This document shows positions 21,401-32,152 of a DNA stretch of 64,000 nucleotides, one piece after another (positions within the stretch are counted from its first letter, which is position 1; each line of letters starts with the position of its first letter). This DNA is from Anthoceros angustus. Its lineage: Eukaryota > Streptophyta > Anthocerotopsida > Anthocerotales > Anthocerotaceae. Position numbers and translations under genes: made by a program. The stretch covers positions 682,001-746,000 of the forward strand of contig MU008167.1 in the NCBI GenBank assembly GCA_010909165.1. Direction: 5' to 3'. A model generated the notes under the pieces. The model was not told where the DNA came from. It searched no databases and worked only from the letters and a program-made list of their open reading frames with translations.

Positions 21401-23347
21401 TTGTCCATACACAACAAGCGCCTCTTGGCCCCCTTGCTGTGCATACCCAGCAATCAGGGCATTCCATGTCACCACATCCTTTGTGATCAAGCTGTCAAAC
21501 ACGTGGTGTGCATCTTCAGTTCACCACATTTTGCATACATGTCCACCAGGCAGGTGCCAACACTATGTCAGCAGTCCTCTTTCACAATCTGTGAGTGCAG
21601 CTGCCTGCCCTTCTGTAAGGCACCAGTGCTTGCACAGGCCTTCAGAAGGCAAGCAAAAGTAACATGGTCAGCCAAAACAGGCCTCCTGCTCCATTTGTCC
21701 ATACAGAACAAGCGCCTCTTGGCCAAGCCCTTGCTGTGCATACCCAGCAATCAGGGCATTCCACGTCACCACATCCTTTCTGATCAAGCTTTCAAAAACC
21801 TGGCGTGCATCTTTCAGTTCACCACATTTTGCATACATGTCCACCAAGCAGTTGCCCAACACTACGTTATCCAGCAGTCCTCTTTTGACAATCTGCGAGT
21901 GCAGCTGCCTGCCCTTCTGTAAGGCACCAGTGCTTGCGCAGGCCTTTAGAAGGCAAGCAAAAGTAACATGGTCAGCAACAACCAGGCCCTCTTGCTCCAT
22001 TTCGCCATACAGAACAAGCGCCTCTCGGCCACACCCATCGTTTGCATATCCAGCAATCAAGGCCGTCCATGTCACCACATCCTTCGTGTCTAAGCTGTCA
22101 AAAACCTGGCGTGCATCTTTCAGTGCGCCACATTTAGCATACATGTCCACCAGGCAGTTGCCAACAAAGACGTTAGCAGGAATGCCACTGTGCAACACAT
22201 CACAATGCACTCTTCGGCCAGATTCCAAATCCACAGCTAATGCACAAGCTTGAAGGGCACCAACAAAGACGTGAGCATCCGCCTTCACACCTGAGCCACG
22301 CATCTCGTGATACAGTTGTATGGCCTCGTTCGGCTTCCCATGTTTAGCATGTGCAGAGATAATGGAAAACCACACGAAGGCATCTGGTTTCCCCACCCTG
22401 GTGAACACATCCATGGCCTCCTCTAGCCTACCTCCGCTTGCATACATGCGCAAGATTTGGTTTCCCATGTATGCATTCGACTCGTACCCAAATTTGACAG
22501 CGAGATCATGAACTCGTTGCCCCGCAACAAGATTCTTCTTGACTGTACACAGTTTTAGCACAGTAGAAAACAAAGACTGAGAAATATGACAGTCTGCCTG
22601 CGCCAGAGATTCCAGTGCTCCAACGGCCTCAGTAAGCTTCCCCTGCTCACATAACGTGCTCACGGTTACAGCCATGACGACGCCCATTTCCGATCCTCCA
22701 CGCCTGCCAGTTTCAGGCTTATCCGGTGAGCTGGACTTGGAAGGCAACGCACCATGACCCATCCGCATATCCAAAGAGACGAGTTGCTCATCCACCCAAG
22801 CCGGCTTCAACATGTTGTTTAACCACAGGACCTCGCCGGACCCCTTACGCCGGAAGTCAGGCCAACGGGGGCCCTTCTTATCTCGCCTGTTGTCAAACCA
22901 CATGGTAGGGTCCAGAAAAAATTGTTGCCACAGGCGCTCCTGCTCCTCGCGACCACCATCCCTGACAAGTCCTCCATCACCCACACATTTTCTCGGAAGT
23001 GGCAGAGCTAAGTTCCTTACATTGCTGCATCTGGAAGCTTGGTTGCTTGCCACGGGTTGATTTCCTAGGGGGAAGTGACCGGGAGCTCCTCGTACAATCC
23101 CTGTACACAAACCAATTTGCTGCGTCCACAACGGATCCCGTCGCCATTCTATGGCCATCCTACAGGAACTGCTGTTGGAAGAGTGTGCAAAACGAACTAC
23201 AAAACGGTATCCTCGTACTCTGCTTGGCCCGCATCCCGCTGGTAGTGCAAACGGGTTTTCACTAGCTACTGTACTAATGCCAAAGCACACAAAATCAAAC
23301 CGATTCGGAGGATGAAAATTACTTCCTTCGCGTGCAACCGAGTACAT
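18435..23347 (-). CDS. Giant PLS-class PPR protein with DYW:KP (GRP-ending) deaminase domain; frame broken within the repeat array
   Basis: Single-exon PPR gene of about 1640 codons (ATG 23347; an inner ATG at 23158 is possible) ending at TGA 18435-18437. The leader is followed by PPRs (LRMYASGGRLEEAMDVF, AGYANDGCGREALVLYGEME), then nine near-identical PLS triplets, E domains (LMANAYADAGRWIDVERIE) and a deaminase. The deaminase has HAE (18636-18644) and CSDC as zinc ligands. The PG box reads NKKPAVAGIEV, with KP in place of PG, and the protein ends CNGRP instead of DYW. These are the marks of the DYW:KP class, associated with organelle U-to-C RNA editing. Small deletions break the frame at roughly 20.02-20.06, 20.7, 21.3, 21.43, 21.5-21.6 and 21.7 kb, all inside the array; both ends read cleanly. 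Either recent decay or consensus error in the repeats explains this. Confidence 0.85.
19470..22160. repeat. Nine ~303-bp tandem units (PLS triplets)
   Basis: The landmark GTGAGTGCAGCTGCCTGCCC (with small variants) recurs near 19473, 19778, 20079, 20384, 20690, 20991, 21295, 21591 and 21896, a period of about 303 bp or 101 codons. Each unit encodes one P-L-S triplet. Units are nearly identical at DNA level, implying recent expansion or gene conversion. Confidence 0.93.
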
Positions 23348-23574
23348 GCCACATTACTACGTTGTCATCTTTCTTTCCATTATCACCACCATGGATAAAA
23401 AATAAAAAATGGACCATTAGTTCCTTCTTTCCTTTTTCATCCTTTATACATATGTGGGGGGACTCCATACATGGACGTTACAAACATTCTTCCATGGTCG
23501 GTAATTGGAGTGGCAGCAACCAAGGTCATGAAGAAGAGTGGATGCAAGCATACCACTTCTTCATTTTGCTCGCC
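23348..23574 (-). promoter_or_regulatory. Upstream flank of the PPR-DYW gene
   Basis: Non-coding interval between the PPR start codon and a SINE-like element. It contains AT-rich and pyrimidine-rich stretches. No specific element is identified. Confidence 0.3.
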
Positions 23575-23920
23575 TTGGAGAAGAAGAAGAAGAATTTTAT
23601 TTAAGTCCACTAAGGACGGATTTCCGTCATGGGACTTGGTACTTAACAACTTGTACCATGGTTGCCTAAGCTACTTGCACCAAGGGCATCCATTCCCTTT
23701 AGGCACCCCAGAATTTTATTTAAGTCCACTAAGGACGGATTTCCGTCATGGGACTTGGTACTTAACAACTTGTACCATGGTTGCCTAAGCTACTTGCACC
23801 AAGGGCATCCATTCCCTTTAGGCACCCCATCTAAGTACCGATCCAAGCTCAGGATGCTTAATCACGGCGTTCTTATAAATGTGTGTCCATTTGGCCTAGG
23901 CCATTTGGACACACATGGAG
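23575..23920 (-). mobile_element. SINE-like element, 3' part duplicated in tandem
   Basis: A unit of about 122 bp (from AGAATTTTATTTAAGTCCAC to the TTTAGGCACCCCA edge) occurs twice head-to-tail at 23590-23710 and 23712-23830. It is followed by one copy of the remaining body (TCTAAGTACCGATCCAAGC) and an imperfect inverted repeat around GTGTCCATTTGGCC. The minus-strand 3' end is a TTC repeat. Full-length relatives are at 50967-51195 and 53216-53442. Confidence 0.6.
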
Positions 23921-24879
23921 ACTTATGGGGTGTTGGTTAAGGATTTTGATAAATTTATCAAGTCTTGTGTTAGAGCTTATCATGCACGCTAACATGGAAC
24001 ATGGTTATCTCTCCTACTTCAAGGCATTCTTTCGGCAGTGAGTGTCCAAAGGGGGCACTTGCGGGTACGATTTTTAAGACGACCACGACATCATATGATG
24101 CATCCTCAACAACCTTTGTAGTATGTAGGTCATTTAACCTTCCTAGTTATGACATCTTAGGCGCCATAAGCTACTCTAGACATTTAATGCAACCCTTGGG
24201 GTCTCCCTATGATGTTACATTATTTGACCAACATTACATAATAAAGCAATGCTTAATGCTAACTACAACTAGAAAATAAAGAGCATAGTCTACACCAAAC
24301 AATCAAGATTCTCGAATATATATCCGAGGTTGCAACCCAAGGGTAACATGTTAGTTTCGGATCTCAAGCTACCATTGTGTAAACATGTTGCAGCCACCGT
24401 AGTATCCCAGTATTCTCATTGCCAAATTCACCCTCATCCTCGCTAGCAACAAGTACAACAATGTACAACAAGTACCCGGTCCTTATGAAGCACAATAAGA
24501 ACATAAACATCCTCCATAGGTTGTAGATTCAGAAATCCGTCACAAATGCACACATTGTTCTAAAGAGCCCTCGTCAGCATGTTGGGAAATTAGTTTTACA
24601 TGTCAAACATGCTCCCTAAATCAACAACATAGTCTCAATACATACCTCGCAAATTGGCCCTGCCTTGACTCTCACCAACTCTCTTGTCCCAGCTTTACCC
24701 CAGTTGCTGGATCTCATTTTGAGTGGGTTGTTTTGTACTTTTTTTTACCTCTTTTTCTAATTTTTTTAACTAAATACCTTATCATCTTTAATTCATTAGG
24801 CTCCTTCATTTTAGTTTTTCTCATATTTTTGTGATATAATTGAATTATATTATTGCTCGTTTTAGGGAAAGCTATAGCT
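23921..24879. other. Non-genic region
   Basis: AT-rich, without a supported gene. Short frames lack recognisable domains. Confidence 0.4.
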
Positions 24880-25145
24880 GGTTCTCACACCAGAACAACT
24901 TTGTTTTTGAGCAAACTTCACAACCTCACCATCTCAACCCAAGGAACCGTGACCACAAACAAAAGAGATGATTTGCAACCCATAAGATGAATATGAGCGG
25001 CAGACTCGCGCGGATGATCATATGGATTTTCAACCCATATGCATCTCAACCGAAGGAACCTTGACCACGAACAAAAGACATGATTTTCAACCCATGAGCC
25101 CGTTTGTAAGAAGAAGAAGAAGAATTTTATTAAAATCCATGCCAT
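24880..25145. repeat. ~110-bp imperfect direct repeat and a SINE-like tail variant
   Basis: A unit running from CATCTCAACCCAAGGAACC through GACCACAAACAAAAG to CAACCCATAAGATG recurs, with changes, at about 25044-25100. It is followed by AAGAAGAAGAAGAATTTTAT, the same simple-repeat tail seen in the SINE-like elements, but with a different body. Confidence 0.5.
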
Positions 25146-26264
25146 GAACTAACCATGGTTCTACTAACGAAGTTCAAAAGTGACAAGTGATGCTTGTAGG
25201 GATTGGATGCATTCTACCCCTTACCGGCTATTTGCCCGCACAAATGATGGTGGTGAGCGACGAAGGGGGCATGAGCGGCAGACTCGTACGAATGACCTAA
25301 TCAAGCCAGAGTACAGCATGCCAGCTTTAGATACCTCCTAATGGCCGTTGCTGCTCAAGCATCACGACGAGCTGGACATGAGGACGGCATATTACACTCA
25401 TGCTCCCACTGGATTCTCACCTCTCAAGCATCCTAAGACTGTTTGGTTTCATCAGGTATGGAATGATCAACTTGGACAAGCTGACAAATCCTAACTCGCA
25501 CAAAATTGTTACTTGCATTCGCAAGATACTGAGGGAACACAAAACAGGGCACAGCTGGACGCTAGATCCCTCATTGTGTGCATGGATTGGACTATGAGGC
25601 TTGTGAAGGCGCAGTAGGGCGCTAGGAAGAAGTATGCGTGTGTGCATGGCTTTGTGTGGTTTCGTGGCCCTGTTGGGCGCAGGGCTGCCTGCAACGAACC
25701 CCGTCCTTCTGCCACCGCATTTGGCAGGAGAAGCAAAGCCCTGCAGGATGCAGCGCTTGCTAATCCGCCTTCCCCTCGGGCGAGGAATGACAGCTAGGCC
25801 AAAGCCAACACATCCGGAAAACTTGAAAAGATCGTGCTGGAGTCATGTCCCTGAGACTTGCATCACCAAAAGAATTCATTGCCCCTCGTATTCATGTGGG
25901 TTTGTCGTCCGGCGCCCTTGCTCACGACAGACTTCACTCTTGCGTACCGGGAGCAGGCAAAGAGGTGACACGCGGATTCCCCAACCATGCTGCAACACGT
26001 CGGGAGATAAAGGTCAAATTTGAGTCCGTGACTCATAGCGAGAACGGACGTTGAGCCCAGTTAGGCGAGGATCATCCTGAATCTTTGCATCTGGTGTTGA
26101 ACAGTGGCCATATCCTCCTCGATATTTCAAGGATTATTTATACAAAATATTATAAAATGATATATTTAAATATTTTGAAAAATATATCCTAAATTTTTTT
26201 TAAACCTAAAGATATAGGATGAAATTTACCGTAAAAATCTCAGATTCAATGGATTTGGCAATAT
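25146..26264. other. Non-genic region
   Basis: No gene that I can support. GAGCGGCAGACTCG, first seen at about 24996, recurs near 25272, hinting at an older repeat. Confidence 0.35.
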
Positions 26265-26384
26265 AGGGTTAAAGTTTATGGAGTCCTTGGACGACCAAAT
26301 ACTTGGAGTTAAAGCAGATGGAGTCCTTGGACGACCAAATACTTGGGGTTAAAGCTTATGGAGTCCTTCGACGACCAAATACTT
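26265..26384. repeat. 40-bp tandem repeat, three units
   Basis: Units at 26265-26304, 26305-26344 and 26345-26384 share GGTTAAAG, then ATGGAGTCCTTGGACGACCA and AATACTT, with one or two changes each. Confidence 0.92.
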
Positions 26385-26989
26385 CCTTTCTTTAGCTGTA
26401 ATTTACCCAAATAAATTGTAGCCTCCAAATTCTTGGGATGTAATTTTGCCTCATTGACGACTATCGCAACATCTCTTAACGAGAGGAAAGGAGGTGATGG
26501 AGCAATTTTGCTGACAACGGAGGAGGAAGCCAAGGGATCGGCGCGGGGCGGGTCTGGAGCTTGCTCGTAACGCCTTGACGCCCGCGGTTTCTTCTCTCCT
26601 TCACCTTTAAACCTGAAAGTTGTGTTCCGAAATCAGGGATTGTGTGAGTGCATGGTTGGAAGCCTGTGGGCGAATTGAGGAAGGGAGAGAGAGAGAGAAG
26701 AGATCGGGTGAAGGAGAGATCAAATGCTGTACGCGATGCGAGGTGTGAGATCGTAAGTGGGAAGAGAAGGTGAGCGAATTGGAGCGTTAACAGTGGAGAA
26801 TTGTGTGTGATTTGAGAAACTCAAACCGGTGCTTGCAGTGGAAAGTGCACAAGGGAAACAACGTCTCTGGTAGAAACCGTGTGGGGGTGGCGCCCTTGTG
26901 TGTGTGTGTGTGTGTGTGAGGAGCGAGCGCGAGATATCCTAGGGACTTTTGGCCTCTAGGGAACGGAGTGCGCAAGGGGTGTAGAGTGC
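26385..26989. other. Non-genic region with a GT microsatellite
   Basis: No supported gene. A short minus-strand frame starting at an ATG near 26533 (MASSSVVSKIAPSPPFLSL) is unrecognised. A TG dinucleotide run of about eleven units lies at 26897-26920. Confidence 0.4.
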
Positions 26990-28110
26990 AGAATAACATC
27001 GATGCAGCGGCAGCCGTGGCGGATGGCGCCCGCACACGGAAGATGAGTTACTAGGGTTTGGTGTGGGACCCACCTCGGTGGTTGTAGCAACTACTCGATG
27101 AGTGGCTCGGAGCAGGTCGTGGGCGAGATTTGAGGTCGAGGAGTTAGGTCCGTGGTAGTTGGGTAAGGCAGGTGGCCGTAGTAGAAGATAGGTGTAAAGA
27201 GTAGTAGCGGTCCAGTCAGGCTTAGGCAAGGTTGGTAGCGATAGAAGGTAGCGTCTTTTGGCACAAACCATTCCCTTGGGAGCGAATCCCAGGACTACAA
27301 CGACATGGAGGGTAAATGTGGACCTCACCGTGCCCCACGACATGGGTCGTCAACCCACACGTGGGCCGAGCTCCAAATGCAAACCATGCCACTCTCATTC
27401 TCGCACTGCACGCGGATCAAGAGCATCAGGTCAATGAAGATATTATTGTCCCAATGTCTAAGAAACAAAGTCCTGTAAAATTCTCAGAGCGAGAGTATAG
27501 TTTTAGGATTGACCGGTATGAATAAAAGGTTGGTACGCAAACAAGTTTGCGCACCAAAATTACAGCAAGCCTTAAAAACTCTAAATGTTTGTATACGTGC
27601 CGGTTGTGAGAATGACCTTCTTTTAGGAAGGCTCAGAATTGGATAAAGTTTAAAATCAAATACGTTTGTGCATGCGTAAACAAGACCTAAACTCTTCAAA
27701 AGAGCTGTTTTTAGTGCGGATTTTTTAGCATGCAATTTGGGGTTGGCGGAAGTCCGTGTGGAGAAAGGGGTTACTGGAGAAACCCCTTTCTACTCAGACG
27801 CTATTATATGCATGGTTCATGGCTAACCATCTCAACATTTTCTTCTCGGAGGAGACATCTCTCAGCATGCGATGGAATGCGTTTCTAGTCTCTCTCTTTG
27901 CAGGCCAACAGAGAGTTGATCAAAGCCCAGATTTCGTTCATATTCATCTGTGAATGGATGATTAAAGCTGGAAAGCAACTTGCTAGGGACCTCAATCCCT
28001 GACTCAATCCTACTCAATCCTGACTCAATCAAACTGACTCAATCCCTGCTGGCTGACATGGGCAGGCCCATGTCAGCCAGTAGGGATTGAGTCAACCCTA
28101 AACCCTAACA
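26990..28110. repeat. Source block S1/S2 of the mosaic (copied at 30.54-31.41, 32.03-32.15, 33.48-33.59 and 33.98-34.54 kb)
   Basis: This is the fullest version of a sequence whose pieces recur downstream with small deletions. It contains GAGCGAATCCCAGGACTACA, an ACATGGGTCGTCAACCCACA segment, and a string of ACTCAATC repeats flanked by GACATGGGC and GCCCATGTC around 28000-28090. No coding function is recognised. It may be a decayed transposon, but I see no transposase. Confidence 0.7.
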
Positions 28111-28275
28111 TGGCTAGGCCGCTTTACATTGAGAAGTTGTTGAAACTAGCCGCTTTCACTGAATCCAGCAATGAGAAGGACCATACACATAGCATCCGCC
28201 CGAAACCTCGCATCAATAGATCGAGGGACCGTCTCCTTAGCGCACCAGACACTTTGTGTCTCCTTCCCCTGACAC

Positions 28276-28622
28276 TTATGTTGGCTCTATTCCCTCTTCA
28301 GGGCCAGATTCCAAAAACTTAGGCGGCAAGGAACGCACTTTAAGGAGTTTCTCCATCCCAACAGCAGGATCCTCAGCGAAAGCACAAGCAAGCTTCACCC
28401 AATCGTCAAGTGTGAGCACATCCATCAGTTGAGGTGCAGTACTGTCGATCATGCAATCTTCAACTGCTTCTTTATCGAGATGAATCACACTTTGATAGAA
28501 AGCATGTTCATCCACCGAAGCAATAATTGCTTGAACAACAAGGGAAGGCACGATGCCACCATAATTTCTAGGATAGCCCGAGGCCACCAGATTTGTATCC
28601 CAGACGATCTCATCCCGTCACA
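28276..28622 (-). CDS. Unrecognised coding exon (fragment)
   Basis: A minus-strand frame open from about 28622 to a TAA at 28276 reads RDEIVWDTNLVASGYPRNYG, then VPSLVVQAIIASVDEHAFYQ, VLTLDDWVKLACAFAEDP and KLLKVRSLPPKFLESGPEEG. Its composition and lack of low complexity look like a real soluble protein exon. There is no ATG, so it is an internal or last exon or a fragment. I do not recognise the family. The 5' part is copied at 33260-33478 and the 3' part at 34320-34540. Confidence 0.4.
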
Positions 28623-28639
28623 CTCAATCAATTAAAAAA

Positions 28640-29300
28640 GTGAGAAACTAAGCCAAGGAGCAGCAAGCTGATCAGGTGCCAGACTGATCACAAGACATGC
28701 GTGTATGTGCATATATACAAGCCACAATGAATTGCCACTTGCCTCGTTTGAGGACTTGCACGACTCACTGGAATCAGCTCAAACTTTTTATGGTGTTTGA
28801 GACTCACGGGCAATTAGCTGCAAATGATCGCGGATGGGCAAATGAAATACATTGCATGTGAAATCAACAAGAGTTCAGAGCAAAGCAGGCAACTAGCTAG
28901 GGTGTGGCACCTAACATCTTTGGAAGTCACCAAAAAAGCCTGTAAAATACGACATTGTATGTATAGAGCATGAGTTCATCCAGGTTAGTTATGGAATACT
29001 TGCACCACAAATGCCATCATCCAAAGAAGATATGTAGTGTGCACCATCATGCTATTTAAGAAACATGAAACACACACCATGCCCCACATACCTCATGACT
29101 GTGATGAGAGAAAAAATCAGCGGCAAGGAAAACTCCAGGAACATCCCAAGCACACCAAGCCTGCAGACGTCCTAGATTGCTGTAAAGACCCAGGGCCAGC
29201 TGTTGGTGGGGCAGCAGCAGCTGGTATGCACAACTATTCGTCAGAGCAACGGAGTGGGGTACTTACTGGCTTTGATCTTGTACTGGGCAGAACTTGCGTT
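28640..29300. other. Non-genic region
   Basis: No supported gene. Its right part (from about 29015) is copied at 35625 onward. Confidence 0.4.
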
Positions 29301-29305
29301 TTGCC

Positions 29306-29770
29306 TCATGTGACTGGAAGTAAATTGAGTACTTCATTACAACATACATTTGCTCCTGGGAAACATCTGTGAGAAAGAAAATGCCTTATGGTATTTAGCG
29401 ATTTCTTTGCGTTGGAATCCATTAGCGAAAGTGTCCACCAGCACCATGATCTCATAAAGGGCATGGGCAACGTCAGAGTTGAAATTAAGCAAGGGGAATA
29501 CTTGAGACAATACCACTTTATTGGCTTGTCCAACAACACGGTTAGACATGAAGTGAATGAACTGGGCAAAGCGAAAAGGAAGGTCTCTCCTTCTGTCATA
29601 CTTTCTAAAGGAAAAGTATCTAATAGTAGGAGATTTCAAAATGAAATGACAGGAAGTGAGCCTTAGTTCCAACAAGAATACCTCTAGAGTTTTGGCTAGA
29701 GTCTTGAGCTTCAAGTTGAATGGTTATGACATTTAGAGGGTAAATCCAAAAGGAGGAATCTACCCTTCTT
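29306..29770 (-). pseudogene. C-terminal (thumb-side) part of a reverse transcriptase gene
   Basis: Minus-strand frames read FWIYPLNVITIQLEAQDSS, GTKAHFLSFHFEI, then after a frameshift FRKYDRRRDLPFRFAQFIHF, MSNRVVGQANKVVLSQVFPL and ANGFQR, ending near HKAFSFSQMFPRSKC. This order matches the region after the YxDD box in an RT family I know from algae and oomycetes (pattern KYDKRRxLPFxxxQYIxFxSNRP). The frameshift between FHFEI and FRKYD is shared by the copies at 35.9-36.3 and 37.0-37.4 kb, so it predates copying. The matching catalytic part is just upstream on this strand at 30063-30540. Confidence 0.6.
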
Positions 29771-30062
29771 TCCACTGTGGGATCCAAGAAAGTGAAGGAT
29801 CGTGTGGCAGCCCATGATGGTGGAAAGAGGAGAGGAGAGGAGGAGGCAGGAGTAGCTCTCTCACATTGAGATGAGGCTTGGAGGGTATTTATACCTTCCA
29901 ATAGGGCTCCCTAGGAAGCTCCACAAGAAGCCCCTAGGAAGGAGCACAAGAAGCTTCCTAGTGATTAGCTTAAGCTAAACTAATGATACTTAACTGACAC
30001 CTAACTTAGACTAAGTGTATTAGTCTAAGTATATTGGGCTTTAATACCCTTACAGAAAGCTT
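29771..30062 (-). mobile_element. Insertion with TATA box, LTR-like (uncertain)
   Basis: Between the two halves of the RT gene lies about 290 bp of unrelated sequence. On the minus strand it begins TGTAAGGGTATTAAAGCCC and carries GGTATAAATACCC, a good TATA box near 29890. It ends around GGATCCCACA, giving TG...CA ends, but I find no convincing target-site duplication. It may be a solo LTR or another promoter-bearing insertion. A shortened copy is at 37430-37580. Confidence 0.3.
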
Positions 30063-30540
30063 GGGGAAAACTTGAATTCATTATACAGATGTCATCCATA
30101 TAGTGATGAGCATAAACAAAGGGCCGCATTAGATCTGTTTCCCATAATCGTGCAAGCCGTTGGATGAAGGCAGACTCGTAATGAAAGAAGTAGAGATTAC
30201 ACCAGATAGGTGAACATGAGAATCCCATTGGAATACCAAGTTTCAACCTCCATACTTTCTCCCCAAGCTGGACATAACAATTTTTCATAAGCCAACAATG
30301 AAGCTCAATGAGGCGTTGTTGAGACAGTTCAATATAAGTGTCATGTGCACTTACTAGTGGTTTTCTTGCCCAGAGCATTAGAAAATGCCATTAGTACTGT
30401 TGAGTATGATGAACAGGTCTTGTTTGTGCCCAATAGATTTAGCAGCCTGTTTGAAAGCCAACTTGACACATGCTGATATTGTAGTTAGGAGGGAGTCTTC
30501 TCCTTCCGTGAATGGCTTCATAACATCTTGTGAGGATCCA
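30063..30540 (-). pseudogene. Reverse transcriptase catalytic core fragment (YMDD)
   Basis: The minus strand encodes ISACVKLAFKQAAKSIGHK, SAHDTYIELSQQRLIELHCW, LGIPMGFSCSPIWCNLYFFH and FVYAHHYMDDICIMN. IPMG...SP is RT motif B' and YMDD (30086-30097) is motif C. Spacing and the IPMG form are unlike Ty1/copia, gypsy or plant LINEs and closer to Penelope-like or stand-alone rvt-type RTs. One frame break falls near 30378. The fuller N-terminal copy is at 38809-39640. Confidence 0.72.
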
Positions 30541-31410
30541 TGGCGCCGCACGGAAAGATGAGTTACTAGGGTTTGGTGTGGGACCCACCTCGGTGGTTGT
30601 AGCAACTACTCGGTGGTGGCTCGGAGCAGTGGAGCGAGATTTGAGGTCGAGGAGTTAGGTCCGTGGTAGTTGGGTGGACGGGGAGGTAGCCGTAGTAGAA
30701 GATAGGTGTAAAGAGTAGTAGCGGTCGTCGAGGCTTAGGCAAAGGTTGGTAGCGATAGAAGGTAGTCTTTTGGCACAAACCATTCCCTTGGGAGCGAATC
30801 CCGGGACTACGACATGGAGGGTAAATGTGGACCTCACGTGCCCCACGACATGGGTCGTCAACCCACACGGCGAGCTCCAAATGCAAACCATGCCACTCTC
30901 ATTCTACTTGCTGCAGCGGATCAAGAGCATCAGTCAATGAAGATATTATTGTCCCAATGTCTAAGAAACAAAGTCCATAAAATTCTCGGAGCGAGTATAG
31001 TTTTAGGATTGACCGTATGAATAAAGGTTGAATGCAAACAAGTTTACGCACCAAAATTACAACAAGCCTTAAAAACTCTAAATGTTTGTATCGTGCGGTT
31101 GTGAGAATGACCTTCTTTTAGGAAGGCTCGAGTGGATAAAGTTTAAAATCAAATACGTTTGTGCATGCGTAAACAAGACCTAAACTCTTCAAAGAGGCTT
31201 TAGTGCGGATTTTTAGCATGCAATTTGGGGTTAATCCGGTGTGGAGAAAGGGGTTCTTGGAGAAACCCTTTCTACTCGACGCTATTATATGCATGGTTCA
31301 TGGCTAACCATCTCAACATTTTCTTCTGAGGAGACATCTCTCGACATGCGATGGAATGCGTTTCTAGTCTCTCTCTCTTTGAATAGAGTTGATCAAAGCC
31401 AGTTCGGAAT
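30541..31410. repeat. Shortened copy of 27020-27910
   Basis: Collinear with the S1 block but with many losses of 1-6 bases (for example CGCCCGCACACGG becomes CGCCGCACGG). It ends at GCCAGTTCG, where the text switches to AAGACAGGAATAGGAG. Confidence 0.85.
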
Positions 31411-31544
31411 TAAGACAGGAATAGGAGGGGGCGAGGGGCGGAGTAGAAACGAATCATACGAATAATAAAATGATAAATTTTCACTTTTGTTTTTCTTTTT
31501 GTAATGGTACTTTTCTCATATAAAAAACTGAAGAAGAGTAAGAC
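31411..31544. other. Short unique-looking linker
   Basis: AT-rich stretch between two mosaic blocks. Its first part (GGAATTAAGACAGGAATAGG) recurs at 39714. Confidence 0.4.
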
Positions 31545-32030
31545 ATGAATTTCTTACACAAGATTATTATCATAAACGAGATGAATCGATGAATATTTTG
31601 GAGAAGAAAAGAAAGCGGGAGTATGCATAATCCACTTGTATGGGCTATAGGCTTATGGTATGGTGAGATACGCGGGAAGAAAGCCCGCCTTGCTAGCGTA
31701 GCGTAGTCGATACAAAAACTGGTGCCACACTTCAAAGTTCGGGGTCTGTTGCCCTGTCATATGCATTCGCGTTGTTCCAGCTTGTGTTTCCACGCTCCTA
31801 TCGTGGTTGGTGTCCTTCCTCAGGATGGCCGGCAGAGGTTACAGTGTTTCAGGTAAGTCAGCTTGCAGACTCCTGATCGCAGTGAGGAGAAGAGAAGGAG
31901 AGGAAGAAGCAAAGTGTGCGGCTTCCCAGGGTGAGGCGGCCAAACTCTCATGGCTTCTGGAAGAAGTGTATCGTTGTTAGCGGGCAATGGCTGATGCGGA
32001 GGCGATGCCAATGGAGGCCAGGCGGGCCAT
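31545..32030 (+). pseudogene. Gene X 5' region, truncated copy 1
   Basis: Carries the 5' flank of gene X and its first ~60 codons from the ATG at 31824, with several small deletions that break the frame. It stops at GGCGGGCCA, where the text jumps to the S2 block (CATGTCACCAGAGGG). Confidence 0.75.
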
Positions 32031-32152
32031 GTCACCAGAGGGATTGAGTCAACTAAACCCTAACATGGCTAGGCCGCTTACATTGAGAAGTTGTTGAAAC
32101 TAGCCGCTTTCAATCCAAAGAATGATAGGAAGGACCATACATAGCATCATAA
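32031..32152. repeat. S2 block fragment
   Basis: Matches 34185-34312 (GGGATTGAGTCAACTAAACC onward) and ends at ATCATAAAC, where the text switches to the gene X 5' flank. Confidence 0.8.
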
